NCBI GenBank assembly: GCA_030533445.1
Contig: CM060062.1
Span: forward strand, 2,858,456-2,922,455
DNA length: 64,000 bases
From: Cyprinodon diabolis
Taxonomy: Eukaryota > Chordata > Actinopteri > Cyprinodontiformes > Cyprinodontidae
Reading direction: 5' to 3'
Shown here: positions 1-11,551 of the stretch, in pieces
Layout: each line of letters starts with the position of its first letter
How positions within the stretch are numbered: position 1 is the first letter of the stretch
The notes under the pieces: generated by a model
Told to the model about the DNA's origin: nothing
What the model saw: only the letters and a program-made list of their open reading frames with translations
Databases searched by the model: none
Position numbers and translations under genes: made by a program

Positions 1-1290
1 GAATCTATGTTGAAGTGAGAAAGTCCTCCTGAAAACATGGTCTGTGCAGCCAGTTCATCCAGATTACCATCCTGCCTTCAAAGATTATTTCTCTGTGGGA
101 GCCGCTCAGACCCCCACATACCGGTGGAGCTCTGTCACTGGAAATCCCATTCAACAGCAGCTTGGCGGTTGTTTCCTTGCGGTTTGCTGCGGCGGCTGGA
201 AGACGTTTTTCATGTAGGTATTCCAAACTGCAGCCACCAGGATAATAAAAGTAAACATGTTATGCCGGCGGATTTCCACATTTTAAGTTAATGCATCATC
301 AGCGCAGCTCCTGCTGCTCCAGACGCGCTGGAGACAGCATGCGCGTTCATGTGTTTTGAAGGTGTGGTTTCGAAGAGTGGTCTGAAGGTAGAGGCATGGT
401 TGTGTATGTTCAAAAATATAGCTTGCTGGAACCGTTTTTCCAAGATCTCCTACAGCACCTTTAACACGGACACTACATTGACATCAGCAGGGTTGCCAGA
501 TGTCATTGACTCACATTTTCCAGCACAAAAAATGTTCATAAACCACCTGGATATATGACATCTCACCCAATTTAAACCAAAGTTTATTGATCTCATTAGG
601 TCATAAATCTAAAGAATTTTTTTTTTACCCATAGACGGCCATCCTAAACTGCCAGATTGGGAAACATCCAAACCTGGCAACACTGCATGTAAGACGGGAA
701 ACATTAGCCTTTGGGTGCAAAACCCCATCATGCACCCCAACATATTTCTGCAAAAATATTCTAACATAAATTCACCAAATATAAGAGGAACATCGTAGTC
801 TGGTTTAAAGAAAGCATTTAGTTTTATTATAATTTAGTTTGTTGCAAAGATTTTACAGTTTGAGGAATAGGAAAAAGACACATTTGCCAACCGTCATAAG
901 GACGTGCATGACAAGGAAGGGCTGTATATACTCCATGCATCATTTAGGTAGTTATTATTACGGAAGAGGATTAGGGCCACTGAAAAATAAAAAGTTAACT
1001 GATTTTTAAATTTTATTTCAGTTTAATATGGGAAAAAAATCAGAATTCAGACTTTTTTCTCAGAATTCTGACTTTAATCTCAGAATTTTGGATCTTAAAA
1101 GCTTGATGGATGGAAGAGAAACGTCTTCAAACTTGGAAACAAAGTCCAGTGGATTGTTTTAGAACTTTTTGGACTGACTCTGGCCTGGATGACTGAGAAC
1201 CTTCACCAGCATCCTGTGAGGTGTACCTGATAAAGTGGCCTCCCGTCGAACAGAGTCTTCAGCTAACCCGGACGGTTAAACAACCATTTC
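1..1290. other. Upstream sequence, no recognised gene
   Basis: No reading frame here looks like a conserved protein; the short ORFs on both strands overlap each other and have no recognisable motif. AT-rich stretches dominate from about 560 to 1080. Around 1118-1165 there is a short dispersed motif (CTTCAAACTTGGAAAC, then AAAGTCCAGTGG) that recurs near 51590 and, reverse-complemented, near 63620. The segment probably contains distal promoter sequence of the PMCA gene, but I cannot point to a specific site. Confidence 0.5.
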
Positions 1291-1935
1291 ATGACCAAAC
1301 TGCTTGCCATAAGCCGCGGATGCTGCGATTCTCCAAAGCGCGCGGGCTGTAGCGCCGGCTCCTCCTCCTCCTCCTCCTCCTCCTCCTCCTCCTCCTCCTC
1401 CTCCTCCTCCTTCTCCTCCTCCAGGGGAAATGTCGCAGCAGCTCCTTCTCTTCTTTTTCTCCCAGCGGCCCTGAAATCTGCCGGATCCTTCAGCGCCGGA
1501 AGCGGCAGGATTCATCGGGACGCAGATCCTGGCCGCTCTCCCCTCCCCTCAGCGGAGGTGTTTAAACCCTCTGCCCGGCGCTTCCTCCCTCCCTCCCTCC
1601 TTCTCTCTCTCTCCATCTCTCTCAGTCATCCTCGGTGTCTCTCTCTCCTGAATCCGCCGCAGAACTCCGCCGACCAGCCGCCAGGTGACTGCGCGGAGCC
1701 AAATCTCCATCAGCACCGCCGCCGCCACTGTTGTCGTCGTCTTTCATCCCCCCCCCCTCCCCTCCCCCGGCTCCTTCGGACTCCAGGGGACCGGAGCTAC
1801 CGCATCCCTGCATCCTCACCCCGCATCCTCTCATCCGGTTCGGGACGTTCTCCGCTCCACGCACACGCAGATTAACGGGGATTCTGCCTCCCCGCCCGGA
1901 CTCTGATGCTGATGTCCTTGAGCTCGGCCTGCGCG
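1291..1935 (+). promoter_or_regulatory. atp2b3: CpG-rich 5' region and putative non-coding exon 1 of the PMCA gene
   Basis: The sequence changes sharply from AT-rich to GC- and CpG-rich at about 1290, as in a vertebrate CpG-island promoter. A good donor, GCG|GTGAGT, starts at 1936, and the next strong acceptor consistent with the gene is at 11013. I infer a non-coding first exon ending at 1935. Its 5' end is unknown and no TATA box is evident. The segment contains a pure CTC run (about 1361-1410) and several CT-rich tracts. ORFs that read the CTC run as poly-Ser or, on the other strand, poly-Gly are low-complexity artefacts. CpG richness continues to about 2440, so a second start site is possible. 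Confidence 0.5.
1361..1418. repeat. (CTC)n trinucleotide repeat
   Basis: An almost uninterrupted CTC repeat with one TTC interruption near its 3' end, inside the CpG-rich 5' region. If exon 1 is correct, the repeat may be transcribed into the 5' UTR. Such runs are often length-polymorphic. Confidence 0.9.
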
Positions 1936-2387
1936 GTGAGTCTGTGCGTGGCTGCGTGCGTGACTGTTATTTAGCCCTGGTTCTAATGGAGGATGTGCCG
2001 CTCATTAGTTGCATGCAGGGCGCAGGATGCGGGCGGCCTAATGTCGGGCTGTCAGAGGGGCCCATGGAGCGGAGCGCATCATAACCTGCAGCGGAGTGAG
2101 TGTGTGTTGGTGCGCATCCCAGCCCTGTCCTCAGTCAGAGGATGAGCTGCCATAACATGTTCACTCAGCGGCACTCTCTGTTCCTCACGCGCATCGGATG
2201 CGCTGTTGGTTTCGGTCCAGCGGCTGTGCTGACCGGTGGGGTGGTTCGGCCGGGTCCGGGGAACCGGACTGGCTGCCCGGCTCAGGATGGCTGAGAGTTC
2301 CGCAGGTGGAAGGCCGGTAACCTTGCGGAGGGACATTAGGTTGGAGATGTGCGCCCTCCTCTCCTGGAAGTCTCTCTGCTTTCAGCC

Positions 2388-2421
2388 TCCTGCTGCTGCT
2401 GCTGCTGTTGCTGCTGAGCAG
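2388..2421. repeat. Short (CTG)n tract
   Basis: About ten CTG units with one TTG interruption. In one frame it reads as a leucine run resembling a signal peptide core, but that frame has a stop upstream (TAA near 2320) and no ATG, so I do not call a gene. Confidence 0.8.
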
Positions 2422-2561
2422 CGGCGCGTCTGAAGGTGACCAGCAAAGGTCGTTTTATGTGTGAAAACCTCACTGGGCCATTCCTGCACCGAGGAAGGAT
2501 TTAGGTGGAGATCTGGAAGGATGGAGAAGGATGGAGGAGAGAAGTCTGAGCTCAGCTCTCA

Positions 2562-2632
2562 ACTTTCTTCCTTCCTTCCTTCCTTCCTTCCTTCCTTCCT
2601 TCCTTCCTTCCTTCCTTCCTTCCTTCCTTCCA
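2562..2632. repeat. (TTCC)n microsatellite
   Basis: About 17 TTCC units without evident interruption, inside intron 1. Confidence 0.95.
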
Positions 2633-2639
2633 CTGAGCC

Positions 2640-4270
2640 ATCTCGGGAGGCAGCAGCCCGCATTTGAAGCCCCTGTCAGAGGTGACCCTTCAAAGATCTT
2701 TGCTGGAAATCTAGGCTGCAGGTGCCCAGTTTGGCCCAGTTGGCCCAGTTGGCCCGCAGACCTGTGGGATTGAAAGAGTGATGCGCTGGCCTACGGATCG
2801 TGGATGCTGCATGTGCAGAAGCAGACGGGAACACTGGACTGCATGCAGACGTATTCAGTCACATGTGCTGAAATGTGGATCTGGTGAAGCCTGTGTTGCC
2901 TTTTCTGGCACACGGCGAGTCACAGAGCAGAGCATACCCCCTTGGCCTAGAATCAAATCCCATGAGGAGCCTCTTCTCTGTGTTTTCCTCCTCTTTCAGC
3001 CGTTCTTTCTTCAGTGATAAAGAGAAAATCTCCTGAGGGAATAAAAGAGTGGCCACTTTCTATTAAAAAGGAAATAAAAATAACCAAATTACTCGTCCCC
3101 TTTAGGGGACAGTATGCAGACCAGCAGGGACGGCTTTCAGGATAAGTGGGCAGCCTGCTAAGGACTGTGGTGACCTTTTTTGCCTTTATTTCATGTTAAA
3201 AACACTCCCAGCCAGGATAGCAGCCCCTTCGTCTCTATGCCCAGCTCTATAAGTGCTGCCTCTGTGTGTCATGACACAGATCATAGAAGTCATGTCTCTG
3301 GGCGTCAGTGCTAATGTTTTTGTGTAACTACTCTTGGATCCTCTGGATTCAAGTTTGCATATCCTGAGATTTAAGGATGCAGAACAAATTAAGAATTTTT
3401 TTTTTTTTCATTTTGCATTTGCAGACGTGTGCAACACATGAGAACGCTTTGAGAAAAACAGAAAGAGAGTCATAGTTAGGGCAGTTAGGAGGATAAACAG
3501 AGGAGGTTTTCCTCGCATGAGCGTTATTCTATTAGACAGAGTCAGTGAGTAAGAAATCAGGCCGGAAAGAAAAAGTACAACTGACAAAATAAATAAATGA
3601 TTGCAGAAACAGGAAACAGACAAATAGATAAAGTAATAAAATGAGGGGGGATGGGAGGAAGGTGGACGCTAACGTTAAAAACCCTTATGGAGGTTCAGAT
3701 AAAGAGATGGTAGAGAAGGGAAGCTGAGAGGATGGGGGCTTCAAAGGAAGCTGGAGCTTGGTGACTCAGTCAGAAACTAACACTCTCCGTCAGGATGGAA
3801 GCATGGCAGCGCAGGGAGGAGACAGGAGGGAGGGAGCGATGGAGAGGCATACAGAGGAGGGAGAAGAAAAGGAATCACTGATGAGCTTCTGCTCGTTTCT
3901 TTCTCTTCTTTCTGAGGCTCAGCCTTATGTAAAACATCCCCATCAGAAAGGTTTGTCATGTGCTTTGCTGAGAATATTTTCAGCTGTGGGTAATTGCTCA
4001 GGTGGGATGAGTCCGAGCTTCATCTGAGCAAACCGGAGCACATCAGTGTTTGGTTGACAGAGCGAGGATTAGATGCAAGTCAGGATTTGGAAAAAGGTTC
4101 CTGCGTCAGGTGCAACAAGGAAGCAAATAATCAGCTGCAGTTTTCAGTAGAAATGCTCCATTTGTGTTTTCAATTGTCAGGTTTGTCACTTTCTAAACTC
4201 GACATCTTTTAAAAAAAAACATAAGAACATTTTTATCCCCTTTCTGCACTGGGAGTTTGTTTTATTTCTC
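2640..4270. other. Proximal intron 1, no recognised feature
   Basis: Non-repetitive sequence with GA-rich stretches (about 3640-3870), a poly-T run at about 3399-3410 and no conserved reading frame. Nothing here could be assigned to a transposon family or an exon. Confidence 0.5.
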
Positions 4271-4274
4271 ACTT

Positions 4275-4590
4275 TAGATTTAAAAATGGGGGTTCGGCTG
4301 TAGCACGGGTTTGCAATGATGGTGAGTTTGATTCAACCTCCTACTGTGTCCTGCTGATGTGCCCCTGGGCAAGGCACTCGACCCAAAGTTGCCAGCATGT
4401 CTGGCCTCAGTCTAAACAGCTTTGGATGATGGTAGGGCTAGAAACACGGCAAGTAGATTCACTCCATTTAAAACCCAGAGAGAGAGAATTGTTTTGTTAT
4501 ATCTTGTTAGTGGTAACCAGGTTCATTCTTCCTGAGTGTGAGTTCTCTCCAGGTACTCCGACTTCCTCCCACAGCCCCCCAAAAAAGACT
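4275..4590 (+). mobile_element. Decayed tRNA-type SINE leading into a TGGA tail
   Basis: The head at about 4290-4345 looks like a worn tRNA-derived SINE, with a B-box-like GTTTGATTCAAC at about 4327. It is followed by the phrase GTGCCCCTGGGCAAGGCACT, typical of fish SINE bodies. The 3' part (TACTCCGACTTCCTCCCAC) also matches a common fish retroelement phrase. It ends directly in the TGGA array, which suggests that the array grew from the SINE tail. Family not determined. Confidence 0.45.
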
Positions 4591-6480
4591 GTTAGATGGA
4601 TGGATAATGGATGGATGGATGATAGATGGATGTATGGATTATGGAAGGATAATGGTTGGTTGGATGGATGAATGGATGATGGATGAATGGATGATGGATG
4701 GATGAATGGATGATGGATGGATGATGGATGAATGGATGGATGGAAGGATGATGGATGGATGATGGATGAATGAATGGATGAATGATGGATGGATGAATGG
4801 ATGATGGATGGATGGATGGATGGATGATGGATGAATGGATGATGGATGGATGGATGGATGGATGGCTGGATGGATGATAGATGGATGATGGATGGATGAT
4901 GGATGAATGGATGATGGATGGATGAATGGATGATGGATGGATGAATGGATGGATGGATGATGGATGGATGATGGATGAATGGATGATGAATGGATGATGG
5001 ATGGATGATGGATGAATGATGGATGAATGGATGATGGATGGATGGATGGCTGGATGGATGATAGATCGATGATGGATGGATGATGATGAATGGATGATGG
5101 ATGGATGAATGGATGATGGATGGATGAATGGATGGATGGATGGATGATGGATGAATGGATGGATGAATGGATGATGGATGGATGATGGATGATGGATGGA
5201 TGATGGATGGATGGATGGATGAATGGATGATGGATGGATGATGGATGAATGGATGGATGGATGGATGATAGATGGATGAATGGATGATGGATGGATGATG
5301 GATGGATGGATGGATGATGGATGGATGATGGATGAATGGATGATGGATGGATGAATGGATGATGGATGGATGAATGGATGGATGGATGGATGATGGATGG
5401 ATGATGGATGAATGGATGATGGATGGATGAATGGATGGATGATGGATGAATGGATGATGGATGGATGGATGGATGAATGGATGATGGATGGATGATGGAT
5501 GGATGGATGGATGGATGGATGATAGATGGATGATGGAGGGATGATGGATGGATGATGGATGGATGATGGATAAATGGATGGATGGATGGATGATGGATGA
5601 TGGATGGATGATGGATGAATGGATGGATGATGGATGGATGATGAATGAATGGATGATAAATGGATGATAGATGATGGATGGATAATGGATGAATGGATGG
5701 ATGATGGATGAATGGATGAATGGATGATGAATGGATGATGGATGATGGATGGATGATGGATGAATGATGGATGAATGGATGATGGATGGATGGATGGCTG
5801 GATGGATGATAGATCGATGATGGATGGATGATGATGAATGGATGATGGATGGATGAATGGATGATGGATGGATGATGGATGAATGATGGATGAATGGATG
5901 ATGGATGGATGGATGGCTGGATGGATGATATATCGATGATGGATGGATGATGATGAATGGATGATGGATGGATGAATGGATGATGGATGGATGATGGATG
6001 AATGGATGATGGATGGATGAATGGATGATGGATGGATGATGGATGGATGGATGGATGGATGGATGGATGATGGATGATGGATGAATGGATGATGGATGGA
6101 TGAATGGATGATGGATGGATGAATGGATGGATGATGGATGGATGATGGATGAATGGATGATGGATGGATGAATGGATGATGGATGGTTGATGGATGAATG
6201 GATGATGGATGGATGGATGGATGAATGGATGATGGATGGATGATGGATGGATGGATGGATGATAGATGGATGATGGAGGGATGATGGATGGATGATGGAT
6301 GAATGGATGGATGAATGGATGGATGGATGATGGATGATGGATGGATGATGGATGGATGGATGGATGATGGATGGATGATGAATGAATGGATGATAAATGG
6401 ATGATAGATGATGGATGGATAATGGATGAATGGATGGATGATGGATGAATGGATGATGGATGGATGGATGGATGATGGGT
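4591..6480. repeat. 1.9-kb TGGA/TGGATGA array
   Basis: Almost the whole stretch is built from TGGA, TGGATGA and TGAA variants. Longer blocks recur within it, for example TGGCTGGATGGATGATAGATC at several places, which shows higher-order duplication. On the minus strand it reads as His/Pro/Ser/Ile-rich ORFs over 600 codons in more than one frame, a by-product of a repeat lacking stop codons. It lies in intron 1. Confidence 0.97.
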
Positions 6481-6489
6481 AACCATGCC

Positions 6490-7200
6490 AACCACACAGC
6501 AGTGTTATTACTCCCTGAATAAAAGGTGAGTCGTTCTTAGTGCCGCCATCTTTGCAGAGATTTTAAATCGTTGAACTTTAACAATTTTCTTCTCCTTGTT
6601 GTTCTTGAGAAAATCTAAAACTATATGGAAGAAAAATGATCCTTTATCGGCGCTGCTAATTAGGATTAAATATGCAGTGGAATTGTACACGCCCCCCTTT
6701 TCTAAGAACGTGACATTTTTAAATTTATGTGCAAAAAGTTAAAAGAAAGGTGAAAATAAATTATAACGCTGTAGATCTAGAGGTTTCTTTTGAGCTCTAT
6801 ATCCCCTCAAGGATCTGATCTTCAAATGGTTTGCATGTATTGAAACATATGCAAACTTGTTAGCATGCACAAAGCTGATCTTAGAAGCAGATACAGTTCA
6901 TATCTTAACATGCAGCTCATATTCTTATGAGCAAACAATGCAAATTAATTGGTGGAGGACATGCTAGTGTCAATGCATTGCACCTGCAAAGTAATTTATC
7001 AAACCCTGTTATCTGCTGGAAGACCAGCTGCAGCCTGAAGGAACTGAAGACCTGTCCAGGTTGTAGGAGACATTTTCAATTCCTGAGTTGATTTTTAAAA
7101 CAGTCCACCAATGCTAATAATAGCTCAGGTAGAATGAGCTATTGGTGGTGAGACCTGGTCTCTGGTGATAACTTTCATTTTAATTTTTTTGTTAAAATTT
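6490..7200. other. Intron 1, no recognised feature
   Basis: AT-rich non-repetitive sequence between the TGGA array and the next repeat-like block. No conserved ORF or transposon end was seen. Confidence 0.5.
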
Positions 7201-7213
7201 TTAACATTCTGAA

Positions 7214-7640
7214 CCCTAGCCTGGTAAACCAGACTAAATGTGAGATTAAATGTGTAATTTAGTCTGGCCCCGATGAATGAGACATTGGAAGATTGTTGAT
7301 GAGAACAACCCGTTGTCTTTCAAACCATGTCTGTGCCTATTGGCCAACGCTCTGACCAATGAGAGCTATTGACTGTGATGTAGGAAGCGCAACAGAAAGC
7401 TGGTGGGGGGGTGTAAACAAACAGCCTGTCGGTAAAACGGCGAATACGTCCTTCTTCAAAATGAATGAGGGTAGAGCCTCTTCCTGCTCATGTTTCAATG
7501 AAAATCCCAGCTTTGTCATCACGCCCTCAAAAACCCCGCCCCCTTTGCATCCAGGCATTCAAAACACATGTCTGCGTTGTGATTGGCCCACCAGTTCTAG
7601 GGCCTTGGGCATTGATGGAGGCTAGACCAACTCGCAGGCA
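7214..7640. other. Possible non-autonomous DNA element
   Basis: The block begins CTAGCCTGGTAAACCAG and ends GGAGGCTAG, giving only a short inverted match (CTAGCCT/AGGCTAG). Its content is typical of a dispersed fish repeat rather than of a coding exon. The boundary is uncertain and no target-site duplication was identified. ORFs on both strands here lack any recognisable domain. Confidence 0.25.
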
Positions 7641-7751
7641 GAAATGATTTTGGCCGCTGGCGGTGAGGCTTGTTTACTAGGCTATGTGACCCCCTACAAT
7701 CTGAACGCCAGCTTCTACAACCCCAATGTATGCTGACCTTCGCTAAAACTG

Positions 7752-10700
7752 TTGCAGGTTGTTTCAGGGTGTTTCAGGGTGTTTTAGGGTGTGTCAGGGT
7801 TTTACAGTGTTTCAGTGTCAGGAGGTTTCCGGTTATTTCAGGGGGTTTCAGGTTGTTTCAGTATTTCACGTTGTTTTAGGGTGTTTCAAGTTATTTCAGT
7901 GTTACAGTGTTTCAGGCTGTTTCAGGGTGTTTCAGTGTTTCATAGTGTTTCAGTGTTTCAATTGTTTCAGGGTGTTTCAGTGTTTCATAGTGTTTCAGTG
8001 TTTCAATTGTTTCAGGGTGTTTCATAGTGTTTCAGTGTTTCAAATTGTTTCAGGGTGTTTCAGTTTTTCAGGGTATTTCAGTGTTTCAAGGTGTTTTAGT
8101 TTTTCAGGGTGTTTCAGTGTTTCAAGGTGGTACAGTGTTTCAGGGTGTTTCAGGGTTTTATGGTGTTTTAGGTTGTTTCAGTTTTTCAGTATTTCAGCTT
8201 GTTTCGGGGTGTTTCAGGTTTTTAGTGTTTCAGGGTGTTTCAGGTTGATTTCATAGTGTTTCAGGGTGGTTTAGTGCTTCAGATTGTTTCCGGGTGTTTC
8301 AGATTGTTTCATGGTGTTTCAGGGTGTTTGAGGGTGGTTTAGTGTTTCAGATTGTTTCAGGTTGTTTCAGTGTTTCAGGGTGTTTCAGGTTGTTTCAGGT
8401 TGTTTCTGTGTTTCAGTGTTTCAGGTTGTTTCTGTGTTTCAGTGTTTCAGGTTGTTTCAGGTTGTTTAAGGTTGTTTCTGTGTTTCAGTGTTTCAGGTTG
8501 TTTCTGTGTTTCAGTGTTTCAGGTTGTTTCTGTGTTTCTGTGTTTCAGTGTTTCAGGTTGTTTCTGTGTTTCAGTGTTTCAGGTTGTTTCAGGTTGTTTA
8601 AGGTTGTTTCTGTGTTTCAGTGTTTCAGGTTGTTTCTGTGTTTCAGGTTGTTTCTGTGTTTCAGTGTTTCAGGTTGTTTCAGGTTGTTTCTGTGTTTCAG
8701 TGTTTCAGGTTGTTTCTGTGTTTCAGTGTTTCAGGTTATTTCTGTGTTTCAGTGTTTCAGGTTGTTTCTGTGTTTCAGGTTGTTTCAGTGTTTCAGGTTG
8801 TTTCTGTGTTTCAGTGTTTCAGGTTGTTTCTGTGTTTCAGTGTTTCAGGTTGTTTCTGTGTTTCAGTGTTTCAGGTTGTTTCTGTGTTTCAGGTTGTTTC
8901 TGTGTTTCAGGTTGTTTCAGTGTTTCAGGTTGTTTCTGTGTTTCAGGTTGTTTCAGGTTGTTTCTGTGTTTCAGGTTGTTTTTGTGTTTCAGGTTGTTTC
9001 AGGTTGTTTCTGTGTTTCAGTGTTTCAGGTTGTTTCTGTGTTTCAGTGTTTCAGGGTGTTTCAGGTTGTTTCTGTGTTTCTGTGTTTCAGGTTGTTTCTG
9101 TGTTTCAGTGTTTCAAGTTGTTTCAGGTTGTTTCTGTGTTTCAGGGTGTTTCAGGTTGTTTCAGGTTGTTTCTGTGTTTCAGTGTTTCAGGGTGTTTCAG
9201 GTTGTTTCAGGTTGTTTCTGTGTTTCAGTGTTTCAGGTTGTCTCTGTGTTTCAGTGTTTCAGGTTATTTCTGTGTTTCAGTGTTTCAGGGTGTTTCAGGT
9301 TGTTTCTGTGTTTCAGTGTTTCAGGTTATTTCTGTGTTTCAGTGTTTCAGGTTGTTTCTGTGTTTCAGTGTTTCAGGTTGTTTCAGGTTGTTTCTGTGTT
9401 TCAGTGTTTCAGGTTGTTTCTGTGTTTCAGTGTTTCAGGTTGTTTCTGTGTTTCAGTGTTTCAGGTTGTTTCTGTGTTTCAGTGTTTCAGGTTATTTCTG
9501 TGTTTCAGTGTTTCAGGTTGTTTCTGTGTTTAGGTTGTTTCAGGTTGTTTCAGTGTTTCAGGTTGTTTTTGTGTTTCAGGTTGTTTCAGGTTGTTTCTGT
9601 GTTTCAGTGTTTCAGGTTGTTTTTGTGTTTCTGTGTTTCAGGTTGTTTCTGTGTTTCAGTGTTTCAGGTTGTTTTTGTGTTTCTGTGTTTCAGGTTGTTT
9701 CTGTGTTTCAGTGTTTCAGGTTGTTTCAGGTTGTTTCTGTGTTTCAGTGTTTCACGTTGTTTCTGTGTTTCAGGTTGTTTCTGTGTTTCAGTGTTTCAGG
9801 CTGTTTCTGTGTTTCAGGTTGTTTCTGTGTTTCAGTGTTTCAGGTTGTTTCTGTGTTTCAGTGTTTCAGGGTGTTTCAGGTTGTTTCTGTGTTTCTGTGT
9901 TTCAGGTTGTTTCTGTGTTTCAGTGTTTCAAGTTGTTTCAGGTTGTTTCTGTGTTTCAGGGTGTTTCAGGTTGTTTCAGGTTGTTTCTGTGTTTCAGTGT
10001 TTCAGGGTGTTTCAGGTTGTTTCAGGTTGTTTCTGTGTTTCAGTGTTTCAGGTTGTTTCTGTGTTTCAGTGTTTCAGGTTATTTCTGTGTTTCAGTGTTT
10101 CAGGGTGTTTCAGGTTGTTTCTGTGTTTCAGTGTTTCAGGTTATTTCTGTGTTTCAGTGTTTCAGGTTGTTTCTGTGTTTCAGTGTTTCAGGGTGTTTCA
10201 GGTTGTTTCTGTGTTTCTGTGTTTCAGGTTGTTTCTGTGTTTCAGTGTTTCAAGTTGTTTCAGGTTGTTTCTGTGTTTCAGGGTGTTTCAGGTTGTTTCA
10301 GGTTGTTTCTGTGTTTCAGTGTTTCAGGGTGTTTCAGGTTGTTTCAGGTTGTTTCTGTGTTTCAGTGTTTCAGGGTGTTTCTGTGTTTCAGTGTTTCAGG
10401 TTATTTCTGTGTTTCAGTGTTTCAGGTTGTTTCTGTGTTTCAGTGTTTCAGGGTGTTTCAGGTTGTTTCTGTGTTTCAGGGTGTTTCAGGTTGTTTCAGG
10501 TTGTTTCTGTGTTTCAGTGTTTCAGGGTGTTTCTGTGTTTCAGGTTGTTTCTGTGTTTCAGTGTTTCAGGTTATTTCTGTGTTTCAGTGTTTCAGGTTGT
10601 TTCTGTGTTTCAGGGTGTTTCAGGTTGTTTCAGGTTGTTTCTGTGTTTCAGTGTTTCAGGGTGTTTCTGTGTTTCAGGTTGTTTCTGTGTTTCAGTGTTT

Positions 10701-10903
10701 CAGGTTATTTCTGTGTTTCAGTGTTTCAGGTTGTTTCTGTGTTTCAGGGTGTTTCAGGTTGTTTCAGGTTGTTTCTGTGTTTCAGTGTTTCAGGGTGTTT
10801 CTGTGTTTCAGGTTGTTTCTGTGTTTCAGTGTTTCAGGTTATTTCTATGTTTCAGTGTTTCAGGTTGTTTCTGTGTTTCAGTGTTTCAGGTTGTTTCAGT
10901 GAA
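7752..10903 (+). repeat. 3.15-kb GTTTCAG-based array
   Basis: The array is assembled from three short modules: GTTTCAGGTT (10 bp, with the variant GTTTCAGGGT), GTTTCTGT (8 bp) and GTTTCAGT (8 bp). The commonest composite is the 26-bp order 10+8+8. The first 600 bp are more diverged and the remainder is regular. The plus strand is nearly free of A outside CAG and of C outside TTTC. Three frames stay open for hundreds of codons, but the products are only Phe/Val/Ser/Cys/Gln/Leu repeats. The array ends about 110 bp before the acceptor of exon 2, and each TTTCAG resembles a 3' splice site. Confidence 0.97.
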
Positions 10904-11013
10904 TCTTTACACTGCTTTTAAGATCTTATTCCTGTCTAAAACTGACTCTGATGTGCCGGGTGAGTCGGCTAAAAGCGGCCGTTAACGTTTCTGTGGGCTG
11001 TGCTCTCTTTCAG

Positions 11014-11551
11014 GTGCCGGTGCAGCAGTAGCTGCCTCTAAGCTGGATCTGCTTCCTGTCTGGGATCTACCAGCCGACGTCGCCCTCTCTCCATCCATTG
11101 CTTTGTTCCCGTCCGCCAGCATGTCCGTTCGTTTGTCCATGGACCAGCCGTGACCCAGGAGGGAGGGGGACAGAGTTCCGTCGCCGTGGAGACGAAGGAG
11201 GAGAAAGCTGGATTCATTCAGACGTTACGTCTCTGAAGTGCTCCTGCTTGCTGTCCTTCAGCCTCCTCACCCTCCTCCCCTTCCTCCCTCAGTTATGGAG
11301 ATTTAAAGGAGCAGTGGGAGGTTAGGTCAAGACAGATAGGAGGGAGAAAAGACAACCAAGACCTATTTATTGCCCTAAGCAAGAATAAAGGAGAGTGGAA
11401 GGTGATTCATTCAGTCACTTGGTCTAAATAAAAACATTTGAAGCACATGAGCAGCCCTTCACCTGCGGACGGAAGGAGGAGCTGAGCCGACCACGGACAG
11501 AAAGAACCAAAACAGAGAAAGTATCTTACTGACATGTCAACAACAGCAACA
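11014..11551 (+). other. atp2b3: 5' untranslated part of exon 2
   Basis: A pyrimidine-rich tract ending TCTCTTTCAG gives a convincing acceptor at 11013, and no acceptor is needed between it and the coding start. The leader contains short upstream ORFs: ATG at 11121 (10 codons, ends 11153), ATG at 11295 (3 codons, ends 11306) and ATG at 11447 (12 codons, ends 11485). These could lower translation from the main start. The acceptor assignment rests on sequence only; there is no transcript evidence here. Confidence 0.6.

Noticed and set aside
1276..1875. Overlapping poly-Gly (minus) and poly-Ser (plus) ORFs
   Set aside because: Both read the CTC repeat in the CpG-rich 5' region. There is no conserved sequence outside the repeat.
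2285..2460. Leucine-run frame resembling a signal peptide
   Set aside because: The frame has a stop upstream and no ATG. It arises from a CTG repeat.
4497..6497. Minus-strand ORFs of over 600 codons rich in His, Pro, Ser and Ile
   Set aside because: They are translations of the TGGA array, open in more than one frame, with no non-repeat domain.
8294..10985. Plus-strand ORFs up to 875 codons across the GTTTCAG array
   Set aside because: Several frames are open simultaneously because the modules lack stop codons. The products are low-complexity, and the array lies within an intron.
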